Assembly: GCA_031308135.1 (NCBI GenBank)
Contig: JAHLJT010000631.1
Coordinates: forward strand, 37,533,890 to 37,597,889
Reading direction: 5' to 3'
DNA length: 64,000 nucleotides
Source: Acheta domesticus
Lineage: Eukaryota > Arthropoda > Insecta > Orthoptera > Gryllidae
Part shown: positions 1-10,776 of the stretch, in pieces
Layout: every line of letters starts with the position of its first letter
Numbering within the stretch: position 1 is the first letter of the stretch
The notes under the pieces: generated by a model
What the model was told of the DNA's origin: nothing
Databases searched by the model: none
What the model saw: the letters and a program-made list of their open reading frames with translations, nothing else
Translations under genes and position numbers: made by a program

Positions 1-229
1 GCATATATGCAAAGATGCGCGTTAAGTTATACATTTTGCCTTTGCATGCAGCAATATTGTGGAATAGTGAATATGACACATATAACAAAGTGCTTGCAGA
101 AAGGTTTATAATAATAATCCATAATAATTTTATTCGTTATCATATTATATTTTATCTATTCATTTATATATATATAGTGACGATACCGAATATTTGATAG
201 GAAAATTGATTTAAAACATAGGTCGTAGT
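1..229. other. AT-rich sequence, no feature
   Basis: Low-complexity AT-rich DNA with short TA runs near 165-180. No coding signal or repeat end was recognised. Confidence 0.5.
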
Positions 230-1250
230 AGCCTGTCGCGGGCTTACCCAGAACCTCTTTCTTTGTGCGCGCTCGGTCGGGCCGATTCGCGATGCACACG
301 TGCAGGCAGAGGTCCCTCGCGCCCCTTGTCCGGCAGGGCCAGCGTGTACAAGAATTATGACCCGACCGGCGTCCCTCTGGCGCCGCCACCCCCCAGGCGA
401 CCCGCGGCCCCACCCGACGTTAGAGTGAGAGGGTTGAGCGAAATTTTTCCATCGACTAAGGTCAGAAAACGCTTCCGGACATTGGTCGAAATTAACCTAA
501 GACGCAGTAGCCTTTTGCTAATAGAGAGGAACCTTTCAAAATTTAAACCGAAATCATTCCAGAATTTTCGACGAAGGAGTAAGGAGAGGGGGTTACAGAG
601 GCTTCGCGAGAAGTGATCAAGTGAAAATCAAAAAAGAAGGGAGGAGACGGTCTTGAGAGAGAGTTCGGGGAGGAGCGAGGAACGCGCACCTCGGCGGTGC
701 GTCGTTCGGGGAGCAAACGCCGCTGGCGTGGACGCCTCCGCAGTGTGAGAGACAGAACTGTTATATTTTTTTGGTGCGCTGTGTGTGATGCGGAACGCGG
801 AATTGCTCCTGACGGATGTTCGCTATCACGCGTGTGGGGCTTTGAATTATTAAAGGACTATTATTGTGGCTAGTGCGCCGTTACTTTCGTTTGGCGCAAA
901 GTAATCTCGTTCGGTCGCCTGAAAGAGACAATCGCTGCTTGTGCGGAGCAATCTTGTGCCGCGCGCGAATCAAAAATATTCAATTCGGCTTACGCCACTA
1001 CGCCCGCGACCGCCGCAGAGCTATATTTCGTACTGGAGTCTCCGTCCACCTCACCTCGCCGGCTGCGAGTACGAGTGCCTGCCTCCCGCCCCCCGGCGAG
1101 GACCCTGCCTCGTCAGCTGTGACCCACTGTTGGCACAGTTTTCACCGCCGAAGAAGGAGCTCTGTGACGTCACACGAAGGTCGGGCATCGACCCTACGAA
1201 GTCTCCCAAAACACGGTCTGTTGTCCCCTAGACTCTTGTGAATGGCCCGG
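230..1250 (+). promoter_or_regulatory. GC/CpG-rich block: possible promoter and/or exon
   Basis: About 1 kb of GC-rich DNA stands out from AT-rich surroundings. It contains a CRE-like TGACGTCA near 1164 and many CpGs. An open frame on the + strand (263-616) encodes a proline-rich stretch around 350-415 (VYKNYDPTGVPLAPPPP), with an acceptor-like CAG near 304 and a donor-like GTGAGA near 424, so part could be a real exon. It could equally be a promoter with 5' UTR, or the end of an unrecognised transposon. No protein family was recognised, and the block shows no acyl-CoA reductase motif. Confidence 0.3.
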
Positions 1251-2505
1251 ATTACAGACCTGTGCCCCATCATAAGAGAGCCGCGCTGTGTTTTTTTTTT
1301 AAAAAAAACTTCCTAAATTGTATTTTGCTTCTTCCTCTGTAAATAGTATCTTCATTGTATTGTCTTCTAGTAAGTAAGAAAGTTATTTAAGTAAAAGGGG
1401 AATATGGGAAAGAGGGGGTAAATTCAAGCTGTTTTTTTGGAGTTGCGGAATAAATAAGAAAGAGGGGAGGGATGTCTGTGGGTTTAAGAGGGAAGGGTTA
1501 TTAGTAATAGGATTTATTTTATATTTCTTTTATTTTAGCTTATTAAATTTTATTTTTTTTAAAAACTCAATGTATTTCATTTTGGCAACCAAGTAGTGTC
1601 CATCCATAGGCCCCCATTTCTCGTAGAGAATCACTGCTCCTGAGTTAGCCCGGCAACTACCCAGGTGAGTGAAAGAAAGGGGGGGATCTCGATCGCCCGA
1701 TCGAGCCCCGACGTCACACGCGAGGGCCCGCGCGGCTTGACAATATACATATAATTTATTTGATTTTTACTATTTTTCATGATTACATTTTTTACATCAT
1801 GAAAATTAGTAAAAATCAAATAAATTCGAACACAATACGTAATCTCCAAAAACACTCCTGATGTCGCGGCACGACATATAATACAACTTCTCGAGCTTTA
1901 TACTCCTTATGACATTTACTTATCATCTGGCAAAAACGTACATTGTCGGCAATAAGGAAGCGGCCAGGCTTCCAGATTTCAGTGGAAGAGATGAGACAAG
2001 AATAGAATGATCTCACGAAAGATATCTTCTCGAAAGGTTGGCCAAGAGCAACAATCTCATTGAGTGTTCTCAGTACAACACCGCGACCACTGGAGGCTCA
2101 ATGCAAATTTACGTGCACCTTTGCAGGTATGCAAAGTCCAAAAATCCCTCTTTAAAATTACAACTATAAACAGAAACTAGATTCCAAATAATTCAGTTCT
2201 TACAAAAAACTTCACTTTTAAACCACAAAGAACCCCATTCAATTAAAGTAATTAACAACCACAAAAAAATCAAAGTAGGGCGACAAGCACTCCCGGAGTG
2301 AACAACTACTCACCGAGAAAAAAAATTTCAAAAAGACTACTTATGCTCAAATTGTCGAGTACCCAATGAATCTAATGGTAAATAAACCCTTTCCGAATAC
2401 GTCATAGTGCACACAAAAACTTATAATACAGAAATATAACCGTATATCACTTCCAAAAGTGGCTTCAATGTAATCAATATACATGTAGTAAATATTACAA
2501 TTTTT
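1251..2505. other. Intergenic or intronic sequence, no gene recognised
   Basis: AT-rich, with T- and A-tracts near 1290-1310 and 1500-1570. A small GC-rich island at 1600-1740 contains a donor-like CCCAG|GTGAGTG near 1660, which could mark a short exon, but neither frame there resembles a known protein. Nothing else can be supported. Confidence 0.35.
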
Positions 2506-3345
2506 ACTTTCCCGAATACGTATACGTATAGGGAAAGTTATGTAATGCTGCGCGAAAAAACGGCGGATTTTCGACAAGTGGATAAATCCAGTTGCCAAAT
2601 TAAGAAACAAAAATCCTCTAACACTTGGTGTAGTCAAAATCCACGTTTAATAGCTTCTTCATACCGAAAAATCGATGGACGGCAAAACGTCTGTTGGTCC
2701 GTCTATCTGTCCGTCTGTGAACAACGCTAGTGACTAAACTGTTCACCCGATTTACTCCAAAATTGATATTCCCCGATCGATCTAACTGATGTCGTGGCCC
2801 CTGAAATTTGAAACCGATATTTTAATTTTGGGGGGTACTTTACATGAAGCCCCGGAGACATTTTCAAAAAATCGACTCCAGACGATTTGACTATTTTTTT
2901 TTGTCAGGTAGTCTAAAGGTCGTTTAAGAGATTGGTATAGGTCTCATGTTGGTTGAAAACTCTGTTTTTTCGAAAATTGAAAAAAATCAAATTTTTCCGG
3001 AATCTTCCTACAGCTACAATTGTAAAGATACAATTTTTTTCCTTAATGAAATATGTTCCTATAAACAGATCTTTAAATAACGTCATGTTCAAATTTTCGA
3101 AAAAATGAGTATTTTTTGCGATATTCTGTGTCAAACATGTGCAATTTTTATTTCCTTTAAACCATTTTTTCTTAGACACCTCACAACAAATTTTAATTAA
3201 ATTGGGACCTTAGATAGCATAAAGGTAGCTTAAGAGAATTGTGCATGTCTCATGTTCGTTAAAATGCCTGGTTTTGCAAAAATTAAAACAAAAATGTCGG
3301 CCACTTCTTACAATACTCCGTATATAAGTGCATATACGGAAAAGT
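2506..3345 (+). repeat. Helentron-type (DINE-1-like) repeat, head-to-head composite
   Basis: Starts with the family's 5' subterminal repeat ACTTTCCCGAATACGTATAC, then the GGGAAAGTTATGTAATGCTG module, then a TCTGTCCG microsatellite-like block at about 2695-2720, as in other copies here. Its right edge is the same 5' end in inverted orientation (TATACGGAAAAGT ending at 3345, preceded by ACTCCGTATATA), so two copies appear joined head to head. No protein is encoded. Assignment to the family rests on copies elsewhere in this window. Confidence 0.6.
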
Positions 3346-3744
3346 AAAATATACTATGTATATACGTATGTATAAGGAAATTAAAAATAATTTATTTAAA
3401 TTTATTTTGTTATTGGAAATGCCAATATTAATTCAATTTTTGCTTCCTCACATTTTAACTTATCGACAATGCGGAGGCTACAATGGAATTCCGCTTAGCG
3501 CTCGCGAATTCCTGGGAATTAAGTACATGTCATTGTTACGAGTTGCGATATCAGCTAGAGGCGCGCAACTTGGCGACAACGCGCGATTAGCCACCACGAG
3601 TTCGTACATTGCTGTGTGTCTTCTGGGAGCAAATAAAAAAACCTCACTCCTGGAAAACATTGCCTTTGATATTAACCAGCCATTCAGCAATACTGAAATT
3701 TGATGGATATAATTATTTGTGCGATATGAATGAAAAACTCAATA

Positions 3745-3832
3745 GCTAAGATGTTAGTAGCGCAGAAAATGCAATATCTTAATATTGCGTAGCTGTTTTT
3801 TATAATTCGGGAAAGTACGTGCTGTTATATAT
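3745..3832 (+). repeat. Helentron-type repeat, 3'-end fragment
   Basis: Matches the 3' end of the family seen at 17261 and 55926: 'gttagtagcgcagaaa', 'gcgtagctgtttt', then CGGGAAAGT and a degraded GTGCTGTTATA hairpin. The rest of 3346-3744 is AT-rich with no recognised gene. Confidence 0.55.
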
Positions 3833-3959
3833 TTTTTCTTATCTGTGGGGGTCCTTTGATCATGAGGGCTCTGAGGCACGAGCCTCGTCTACCTGTGCCT
3901 AAAGATGGCCCTGCTTGCCAAAATGCACATTTTAGTAGGTATCCCAGAATTTCAAAAAA

Positions 3960-4012
3960 CCTCCACACAATACACTTCTCTCCACAGCAGGTCACATACA
4001 GTTTTTAACTGT
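3960..4012 (+). repeat. Retroelement 3'-tail fragment
   Basis: The stretch around 'gtcacatacagtttttaact' recurs just before the (TAAA)n tails at 37735-37795 and 51905-51958. It is probably a relic of the same LINE or SINE family, here without its simple-repeat tail. Confidence 0.4.
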
Positions 4013-5279
4013 ATTTGATGTTCAAGTCAGACAGCCCTTCACACTTCCCGACGTTGGCGCATCCTAGCAGTGGACGGGGAACTATTCAAAGGATGTAACT
4101 AAAAACACGCCTGGTGAGCCCTCTATATGCATCTTTACTCTATGGTACAGCACGGCTCGGAAGAAAACATGAGCTCCACTCGGAACAACACGGCTCAGTT
4201 TGCAGTGCTGCTCACCTTCTTTCTTTACAATTCGGACTTCTCAGTTATCGCTCTCTCTTTCTAATGACCTCTGCGTACTGCGCTCCTTCTTGTTACTCAA
4301 TAATTTCTACAATTATTCATTATTTCATCAGAATTTTAAAAAAACCTTGCATTGTTTCTCATTGTTATCTGGTCCAAGAAGCGCTTTTACGCTGAGTGTT
4401 CTGTGGACGTTGACAGCACTGCACTGCCGTGACGTAGACAGAACCCGCCTCCCCTCGCACCCCCCACTGGAGTATCAAGAAAAAGTGCGCGTATAGTATG
4501 TTATCCATGTATGCGTAAAGATCTTGAAATGAACTACTTTTTGTGGTAACTTTTCTACACTCTACTTCCATGCAATGTAATCGCACGGGTTCAGCTAGTA
4601 TACAAGAAAGTTCATTAAATACTTACATTGGTAATAACTGTAATTTCATTGGTATTAACAATTAGAGATCAAGCAGGATCTCCAACGCAATGCAATACGT
4701 TCTCGAAGCTCCGCCATCTTACTCTACCACTTCCCGCCAATTTGCCAAGATGCGCATGAAGCCAACTTCCCGTTTCGATTCTAGCCGGGAACTTCAAACA
4801 ACGCAAATTTCGTAGCTTTTAATTAATAAAGGAAAGCTGCGATCTATTCAATATATAATTTCCTCCACTCCTCATTTTTTTCTCTTTTTTGGTACCTCAT
4901 TTGTTTAAAACCGTTCACTGAGAGGCGAATAGGAGGGACATCAAAATCGGCCTTTTTACAGAAATAATATATATGATGCCTACAGCCCTACAGCCCTAAT
5001 CTCCTACTTACCGCCCACATTACGATCTTTCGCAGTGAGTATCCAAAATGATGTCGCCATTGACTGCGTCATCATTCTTCATTAGCGTGAATGTGCATAC
5101 GAATTTCCAAGAGCAGCGCTCAACCTACAACTTATCGTTTCTGAGAGGTCCTGCATCGGCTGAATTAGCTTAGAGCCAGTATTGCCGCTGTACCTGCAGC
5201 GACAATAGGACTCGAGTCCTGTGACAAATTTTCGACACTTCCCGTAGAGGCAGGTCCAATGCAGTCGGTGTCTGAGGGA
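4013..5279. other. Intergenic or intronic sequence, no gene recognised
   Basis: Mixed-composition DNA. The short open frames lack plausible splice sites or recognisable motifs. It was checked for upstream acyl-CoA reductase exons (GxxGFxG and YxxxK regions) on the + strand and none was found. Confidence 0.4.
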
Positions 5280-5585
5280 GAATTCTAGCGGACTGCTGCT
5301 CTAATCGGTTGTTTTCCGTGGTTTCTCCGATCAATATGCGGAAAACGTTAGAATCGTACCATAACAAACAAGGTCCATGGTCTTTTCTACCGCTTAATGG
5401 TTCTATCTTCTCCTTTTACATACATATTTACATGCAATACACTACCACCCCTGACGGGGGAGCAGTCGGGGCCCTAGAGATCGCCCGGCAGGTGGTACCA
5501 CGCTGGGGGGGATACCAGAAGGCTGGAATCCCCTACATGCCGACTTGTCGGTCGGCGGTTCTTCCACGTTCCAACGGAAACAACA
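5280..5585 (+). repeat. SINE-like repeat, copy 1
   Basis: Contains TTTTCCGTGGTTTCTCCGAT followed by a CAATATGCGGA block, CTACCACCCC, and a GC-rich 3' half. The same order of blocks occurs at 8045, 7320 (3' half), 9590 (3' half) and 36720. The CCGTGGTTTCCCC...ACCAGGCG-type block resembles that of several insect SINE families (from memory). It sits about 100 bp upstream of an acyl-CoA reductase exon, in the intron. Confidence 0.5.
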
Positions 5586-5688
5586 CAATCTTCGGAGACA
5601 GCAGAAGCACTACTCTAACGGGACAAATGACGTGTCCGGAAACAATCATAATTCCTGAATTGTGCTTACTGTTGTGTTCTTGTTGCAG

Positions 5689-5881
5689 TGGTGCCTACCG
5701 CCGTTGACCCGTTCCCAGGTTGGATCGACAACTTCAACGGCCCTATGGGTATGTTAGTGGGCGCTGGAAAGGGCGTGGTGCACACCGGCTACAGCGACCC
5801 CGACAGCTACCTCGACTACGTTCCCTGCGACGTCGTCGTCAAGGGGATTATCATGTGCAGCTGCGAGGTCGCCAGGAAGGG
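5689..5881 (+). CDS. Fatty acyl-CoA reductase, internal exon (end of reductase domain)
   Basis: Fatty acyl-CoA reductases use NADPH to reduce long-chain acyl-CoA to primary alcohols for insect waxes, cuticular lipids and pheromones, usually on ER or peroxisome membranes. The exon encodes VPTAVDPFPGWIDNFNGP, followed by a GAGKGV segment and DYVPCDVVVKGII, matching the conserved end of the NAD-binding domain in order and spacing. The acceptor is TTCTTGTTGCAG ending at 5688 and the donor is GTAAGA at 5882. The exon starts with the last two bases of a codon (TG) and ends with the first two (GG), which fits the next exon exactly. Codons are GC-rich against AT-rich introns. Exons for the Rossmann nucleotide-binding motif and catalytic YxxxK are not in the window and should lie to the left. 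No frameshift or stop is visible. Confidence 0.9.
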
Positions 5882-5904
5882 GTAAGATTCCTTAGAATAC
5901 GCAG

Positions 5905-6480
5905 GGTGTTACGTCATCGTATACTACTTACGCAGTACTCACAAAGTATTGTAAAGCTGCAGCAAAAACGCCGATTTTCTACAAAGTCTTATTGTGGAAA
6001 ATCCCTGTTATCGAAAAAGCAAATAAATCCTGTTCCTATAGAAATAACAAATCCCTTCCTCTAACACGTTGTGTGGTCAGAATGCACGTTTTGTGGGTTC
6101 TTGATACCGAACAATCGATTAACGGCAAGACGTCTGTCTCTGTACGTCCGCCTGTGCACATAATCCGTTCAGAGCAGTAGCATTTAATCCGTTCAGACAA
6201 TTTTCTCTAAAATTGATATTCTCCAATCGATTTGAACGAATTCCAGGTCCAGCGAGTTTGAAACGAATATTTTGATTTTGGGAGATCCTTTACATGAAGC
6301 CTCAGCATTTTCAAAATTTTCTGAAATATGGCTCCAAATGTTTGTATTAAACTTTGTAATCGAATAACGTAGAAAATGCTTAAAAGTGCAGTAGGTAACT
6401 TTTTCGTTTAAATGTCTGAATTTTCGATTTTGTAAAAGGCCAATTTTTTCTCGAAATAAATCATACAAATGCTCTTCTGT
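5905..6480 (+). repeat. Helentron-type (DINE-1-like) repeat in reductase intron
   Basis: A decayed copy on the + strand. It has a degraded 5' end (CGTATACTACTTACGCAGTA), the CTCTAACACGTTGTGTGGTC module, GACGGCAAAACG-like sequence near 6121, a CTGTCTCTGTACGTCCGCC tract near 6135-6155, then the AAAATTGATATTCTCC module. These are in the same order as the copy at 2506. No coding content. Confidence 0.6.
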
Positions 6481-7319
6481 TCCAAAATAAATATTTCAAC
6501 GTACCCATAAATATTTGAATGTATTCATAAATCCATCACTGTAATATTAAACTATAATAATGAAGATAAATTGAAATTACCACTAAAACAAAAAATAAAA
6601 CCACTTTTGCTTAACAACAACAGTAATAATAATATCAAAATATCTGATTTGTACAAAAACTCTCCAGCGTTAATGGAACACTCACTTCCAAGCTCCGCTT
6701 TGTCATCCCAGATGCACCTCCCGGTACGTCTATTTTGTTACGATTTATCTTAAAACGAGAGCGACGGGCACAATACGTATTCTATAGCCCGAATCTATTA
6801 ACTAATCTAAATTAATTTACAATCAAATCTACTTTCAAATAAAGTATTCAAATTACTTTTCATAATAGTAAATTTCAATGATTACTTTTCGTTTAAATAA
6901 TTTCATTGTAATGCTTCTATACATATATATTTGCTAAAACTTGACATGACATAATATAAATTTAAATAAAATAAAATTTTATAATATCCTCAAGATAATC
7001 TTACTGACGGCGATGTTCTATAAACTGATCAATCACAAACGAATCATCAAACTGACATGATGAAATCAATGAATCAAACTGAAAAATCAAATCACATAAA
7101 TCGTATATTATCAATTAAGGACAGATTCCTATGGAAGGTCCAAAATACCGCCTAATTCTTTGAGTTCAAGGCCATATCTATGAATACCCTTACATTCATT
7201 CTTTACATAATTCATAATAGAGTATCTAATCCAGGTTTATTATAATATTTCAATGGTGCTCATATATGCAGCTCATATTATAATATTTCAATGAGGCTCA
7301 CTAACAGGCTGGTGGGAGA
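6481..7319. other. Intron sequence, AT-rich, no feature
   Basis: Very AT-rich filler between reductase exons. A short duplicated motif ('cagctcatattataatattt'-like) occurs near 7240-7290. No gene or element end was recognised. Confidence 0.45.
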
Positions 7320-7465
7320 TACCGTCCGAGCGCGATCATACCTTTCTCTTCCAAGTCCTATCTCCATGTGGTAGTGTAGTTTACACAACGTGAACTATAC
7401 TACCACATACATCAGAATACCTGTAGAGACCATGGATGTTATGGCGCCAGGGGTCATGTCCCGTT

Positions 7466-7525
<60 letters not shown>

Positions 7526-7655
7526 CAGGTCTGGAAACACCAACTCTTCTTTTGACAATTTGGCAACGCGGGAAATACCTTCGACACCCTTTCACTTTTA
7601 ACGACCCCCCCGGCCTCGTGCCCTCAGATTTCGGGCTGAGAGAATGTGTCTAATT
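7320..7655 (+). repeat. SINE-like repeat, copy 2, expanded by an (AT)n tract
   Basis: Contains the 'gcgatcatacctttctcttcc' block, 'gaactatactaccacatac', 'atcagaatacc' and 'gtcatgtcccgttgg', matching copies at 8045 and 36720. A dinucleotide run interrupts the 3' half. A 'ggtagtgtagtttacac' segment just upstream of 'gaactatactacc' gives a short local inverted repeat. Confidence 0.5.
7468..7523. repeat. (AT)n microsatellite
   Basis: About 27 uninterrupted AT/TA dinucleotides in a reductase intron, inside the SINE-like copy. Open frames through it (runs of Tyr-Ile) are artefacts. Confidence 0.95.
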
Positions 7656-8044
7656 TTAGTTGGAAGAAAGAGAAAGCACGTATTCTGTCCTCGTTACTCT
7701 TCAACGTACTGCAGCCACTAGACTGGAAAGAGTAAACGCCTGTCTCTTCATAAACGGTGGTCACTTTGAGCATTTACTCGACTGTCAGTTTTTTGTCATT
7801 TTAAGATATATTATATTTTATTATTTTTTATTAATTGTTTTCAATAATTATTAATGTAGTACTTAGTAGTAGTATTTTTAACAATTTATCGGTCATATGC
7901 GTCTCTAGCCCGTTTTAACATCCAACCCTACAGGCGTGTACATACCTGCATGTTAAGTAATTTAACATCCTTAGCAACGGGTTTTAACGTCTTTAGCAAC
8001 GTGAATAAACAATATAAAACAAGAATTAGCTGTGTACTCATTAG

Positions 8045-8645
8045 CCGTCTAGCGGCCGGCTGCTGTCATCGGTGGTTTCCGTGGTTTCCCCGATCAACAT
8101 CAGGCGGATACCGGAGCAGTGCCCTAACAAAGAGGCTAAGATCCGCGCGCGATCGTACCTTTCTATTCCTTGTCCTATCCTCAAACCGTACTTACACACG
8201 TGAACTACACTATTATGCGATTTTTCTGTCTTTGTCCCTCAAGGCCAGTCTTTGCGATGAAGTTTGTCACGGTATTTCGCGACGTTCTCGGTCGTGCCGC
8301 CCTGTATCGTATGATCGCGACCGTATCAAGTAGTGCTTGCGATCATGCGAATTCTAGCGGTACGATGGAGAAAGACGCGAAATGCCGTGTGATATTCCAT
8401 CGTGGCCATGGGGGCTTGAGGGGCAGAGTTAGAAAAATCGCACTATCCACATATATCAGAATACCAGTTGGGAGCTTAGAAGTTGTTGCGGCAGGGGTGA
8501 TGTCCCGATAGTGGGAGATAACTGGATGTGGAAAATCCCGCTAGCTGACGTGCAGTTGAGCGCCGTATCTCACTACCCAGCTGGGGAAGATCCCATGTCT
8601 CCCGAGGAAAAAACATGCACTACATTTACCTGACCTTAGAAGTTG
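8045..8645 (+). repeat. SINE-like repeat, copy 3, split by a MITE
   Basis: The most complete copy beside 36720-37105. It has CCGTGGTTTCCCCGATCAAC, 'atcaggcggataccggagca', 'cgcgcgatcgtaccttt', a body, then 'atatcagaataccagt', 'gtgatgtcccg', 'ccgaggaaaaaaca' and a 'ctacatttacctgacc' end. The copy is interrupted at 8216-8442 by a short inverted-repeat element. All intron copies here lie on the same strand as the gene. No internal tRNA-like promoter boxes were identified with confidence. Confidence 0.55.
8216..8442. mobile_element. Short inverted-repeat element (MITE) nested in a SINE copy
   Basis: 227 bp with imperfect terminal inverted repeats. The left end reads TGCGATTTTTCTGTC and then TCCCTCAAGGCC. 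The right end is the complement (GGGGCTTGAGGGGCAGAG, then AGAAAAATCGCA). It is flanked by CTAT on both sides (8210-8213 and 8443-8446), a likely target duplication. Compared with the copy at 7390-7420, it splits the 'ctacacta/ccacata' junction. It encodes nothing. The superfamily is not determined. Confidence 0.6.
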
Positions 8646-8732
8646 CCGCTTCCGGGAACACGAAATAATAATCCACCAACCCTTCGGTCAATTGCGTGCT
8701 GAGTGAAGGATGTGCTGTGCGTGGCTGCGCAG

Positions 8733-8972
8733 GCTGGGGCCGCCGCTCGTGTACAACGCCGCGCAGACGGGGCTGCAGCACATCACCCAGGGCCGCGTCC
8801 TCCAAACCGCGTTAGAGATCGGCACTACGTTGCCCTTATCGGGCGCTCTGTACCATCCGTGCGGCGGTTGCACCGGCAACTACCTGCTCTTCCTCATGCA
8901 CTTCTTCTTCTACCAACTGCTGCCGGCGGTGATCGTCGACGCCCTGCTGCCCATCATCGGCCGCAAACCCAT
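8733..8972 (+). CDS. Fatty acyl-CoA reductase, internal exon (start of C-terminal domain)
   Basis: Continues the reductase frame. The first base (g) completes the GG left at 5881 to give Gly. The exon reads LVYNAAQTGLQHITQGRVLQ, then ALYHPCGG and a hydrophobic FLMHFFFYQLLPAVIVDALL ending in GRKP. This is the classic order of the FAR C-terminal ('sterile') domain: YN..S...N.ITWG, the WYP-like motif (here YHP), the hydrophobic segment and the GRKPM signature. The N.ITWG motif is altered to LQHITQG. The acceptor is GGCTGCGCAG ending at 8732 and the donor is AT|GTGAGT at 8973. The preceding intron is 2851 bp. The hydrophobic stretch may be membrane-associated. No stop or frameshift. Confidence 0.9.
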
Positions 8973-9589
8973 GTGAGTGCAGCACTGGTTCCAGCGCCGG
9001 ATGCGAGTGCCGGCAAGCCAGCACCCTACGTGAGATTATCCTACTTGCGGACCGACCCGGCGCCGGCGCCGTCAGAGGCATTTATTACCACCTCCGCCGT
9101 CGTCGGGGCGGCTTTCCGTGACTGGGTGACAACTCGTGCCCCGTCGCTGACTGCATCCCGCGGTCAACACTTCCTACTCCGTTTACATGCCTTTCCCAAA
9201 GGCAAAGCCCGACTGCATCCCTATCGATTTTCCCCCTTAGTAAAAGGATCGATTTCTACGTTCACCGTGGTCTGCTTAATTTCATATTGATCGAATATAA
9301 CTGATCCACTTCAACCTGTTTTCAAGAAACATTTGCACATTCTTGTAGAGCATTGCGAAAGTTGAAAGTGTTGTCGAAACTAAAACCAAAACATCCATTT
9401 TCTTACTCATCTGACTTCACATGATGGTGCGACAACATCTATTTGCGCTACTTATTAATAGAAACTGAAGAAAAATGTTTCTTTCTTCCGAATTAATGCA
9501 TGGACGAAACGCCTGTAGCTTCGCCGATAAGGAAAACTGAAAGCGGATTTCCGACGTAGGTGGTTCAGGACATCAACTGACGTCACTGC
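8973..9589 (+). other. Intron sequence, no separate feature
   Basis: First part of the 1546-bp intron after the second reductase exon. It is GC-rich up to about 9240 and then AT-rich. Open frames here run on from the exon or lack motifs. No transposon end was identified. Confidence 0.45.
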
Positions 9590-9815
9590 AGTGCCTCTGA
9601 CTGGGACACCAGTCGGAACTTTAGAGCTCGTCCCGGAATGGGCGGTTCCCCTCTATTGGGAGATACCTGGCTGGGGAAACCCCCACAAGCTCTCGGGTAG
9701 GTCGGCGCAGGATCTCGCCATCCAGCGCGGGAAGCTCACCGCCACCATCACCACCACTACCACCTCCACCACAACACGCGATTAAAATGCACTACACATA
9801 CGGAACTGTTGACCT
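9590..9815 (+). repeat. SINE-like repeat, copy 4 (3' half)
   Basis: Matches the 3' half of the family: 'gggacaccagtcggaacttt', 'agagctcgtcccggaatggg', 'tattgggagatacctggctg', then a (CCA/CAC)n-rich stretch at about 9740-9776 and 'atgcactacacatacgg'. The 5' half with the CCGTGG block is absent, so the copy is truncated. Confidence 0.5.
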
Positions 9816-10518
9816 CAGCTATCAACGCGCACGAAATAATATCAATCAATCTGAAAGCGTATTAGCTGGAAGTGGGTCTGAAGGAAAAATGACCGCGGGA
9901 TGCAGTCCGGAGATTCCCACTCATCTAGAGGTGTTTTACTCCCGGTACATTTTTTTCCCATTGAAATTGCCCAGTCATAAAATTATGCCAATTTTTGTTG
10001 AAATAACATTGTTTCCGCATTGAAATATTTTCAACCGTATTTGAGAAGATAACGTGTGAGCGTTACTGAAAATGCGTAATCATGAGCTTGATTGGAAATC
10101 ATTTAAACAATTTTAATCGTACATGTAATAATGAATAAAACGTCGGTATTGTAAGTATTAACGACTGAATACATATTTAAAAATATACATTTGTGACATT
10201 TTGAAAAAATCAAAAATGTAAATGAAAATGGCACTAATGTATTTTCAGGTTGAAAAAACTCTCTCCTGGAACTATTGTTTCTGTGTTTCTTGTAGAAGTA
10301 CTGTGGGTTTATCGGTTTTAGTGGTAGTGGTTTGTTGCACTATCCAAGAGAAGTCGGGAGGGTTGCTAATTCGGGGATCGGGTCTATTGCTTGTTTCATC
10401 AACCGCCTGAGGTTTCTCATAAGGTACAACCCTACTTCGTAATGCCTTAGAGCTTGTATAATTTTATCTTAAGGCGTGTCTATTCCCACTATCGCAACGG
10501 TGCCCCACTGTGTCGCAG

Positions 10519-10776
10519 GTTGGTTCGCCTGCAGCGCCGAATCTACTCGGCCAACCTGGCGCTTGCGTTTTTCGCCCTGCAAAACTGGGACTTTTCGAAC
10601 AAACGATTCCTGGATCTGGAGAAGCGGCTGCGGCCAGAGGACCGCGAGGCATTCTCCTACCATTTGGACGACATCGTACTTGGGAAATTCTTCCTGGAGG
10701 CGACGCGCGGCACGCGGCGCTACCTCATGAAGGAACCCGACAGCAACTTACCGCAAGCACTTCGCTCATATAAGAG
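10519..10776 (+). CDS. Fatty acyl-CoA reductase, internal exon (C-terminal domain)
   Basis: The first base g joins the AT at 8972 to make the Met of GRKPM. The exon then reads LVRLQRRIYSANLALAFFAL and QNWDFSN, followed by LRPEDREAFSYHLDDIV and a segment ending YLMKEPDSNLPQALRSYKR. This is the standard continuation of the FAR C-terminal domain: the 'W.F.N' motif, then the 'F..D...i.W..Y' region. The acceptor is CTGTGTCGCAG ending at 10518. The donor is AG|GTATGC at 10777, leaving two bases of a codon. The short last exon (usually a hydrophobic tail) was not found downstream and may lie beyond the inserted repeats. The reductase exons seen total about 230 codons of roughly 500 usual for the family. 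Confidence 0.9.

Noticed and set aside
1631..1855. Minus-strand 74-codon ORF as a gene
   Set aside because: It spans an AT-rich tract and a GC island with no motif, and is likely chance.
1..5688. Upstream (Rossmann and YxxxK) reductase exons
   Set aside because: No GxxGFxG or YxxxK-like coding with splice sites was recognised on the + strand; they probably lie outside the window.
7381..7653. Open frames with long Tyr-Ile runs on both strands
   Set aside because: They are translations of the (AT)n microsatellite and flanking SINE sequence, with no coding evidence.
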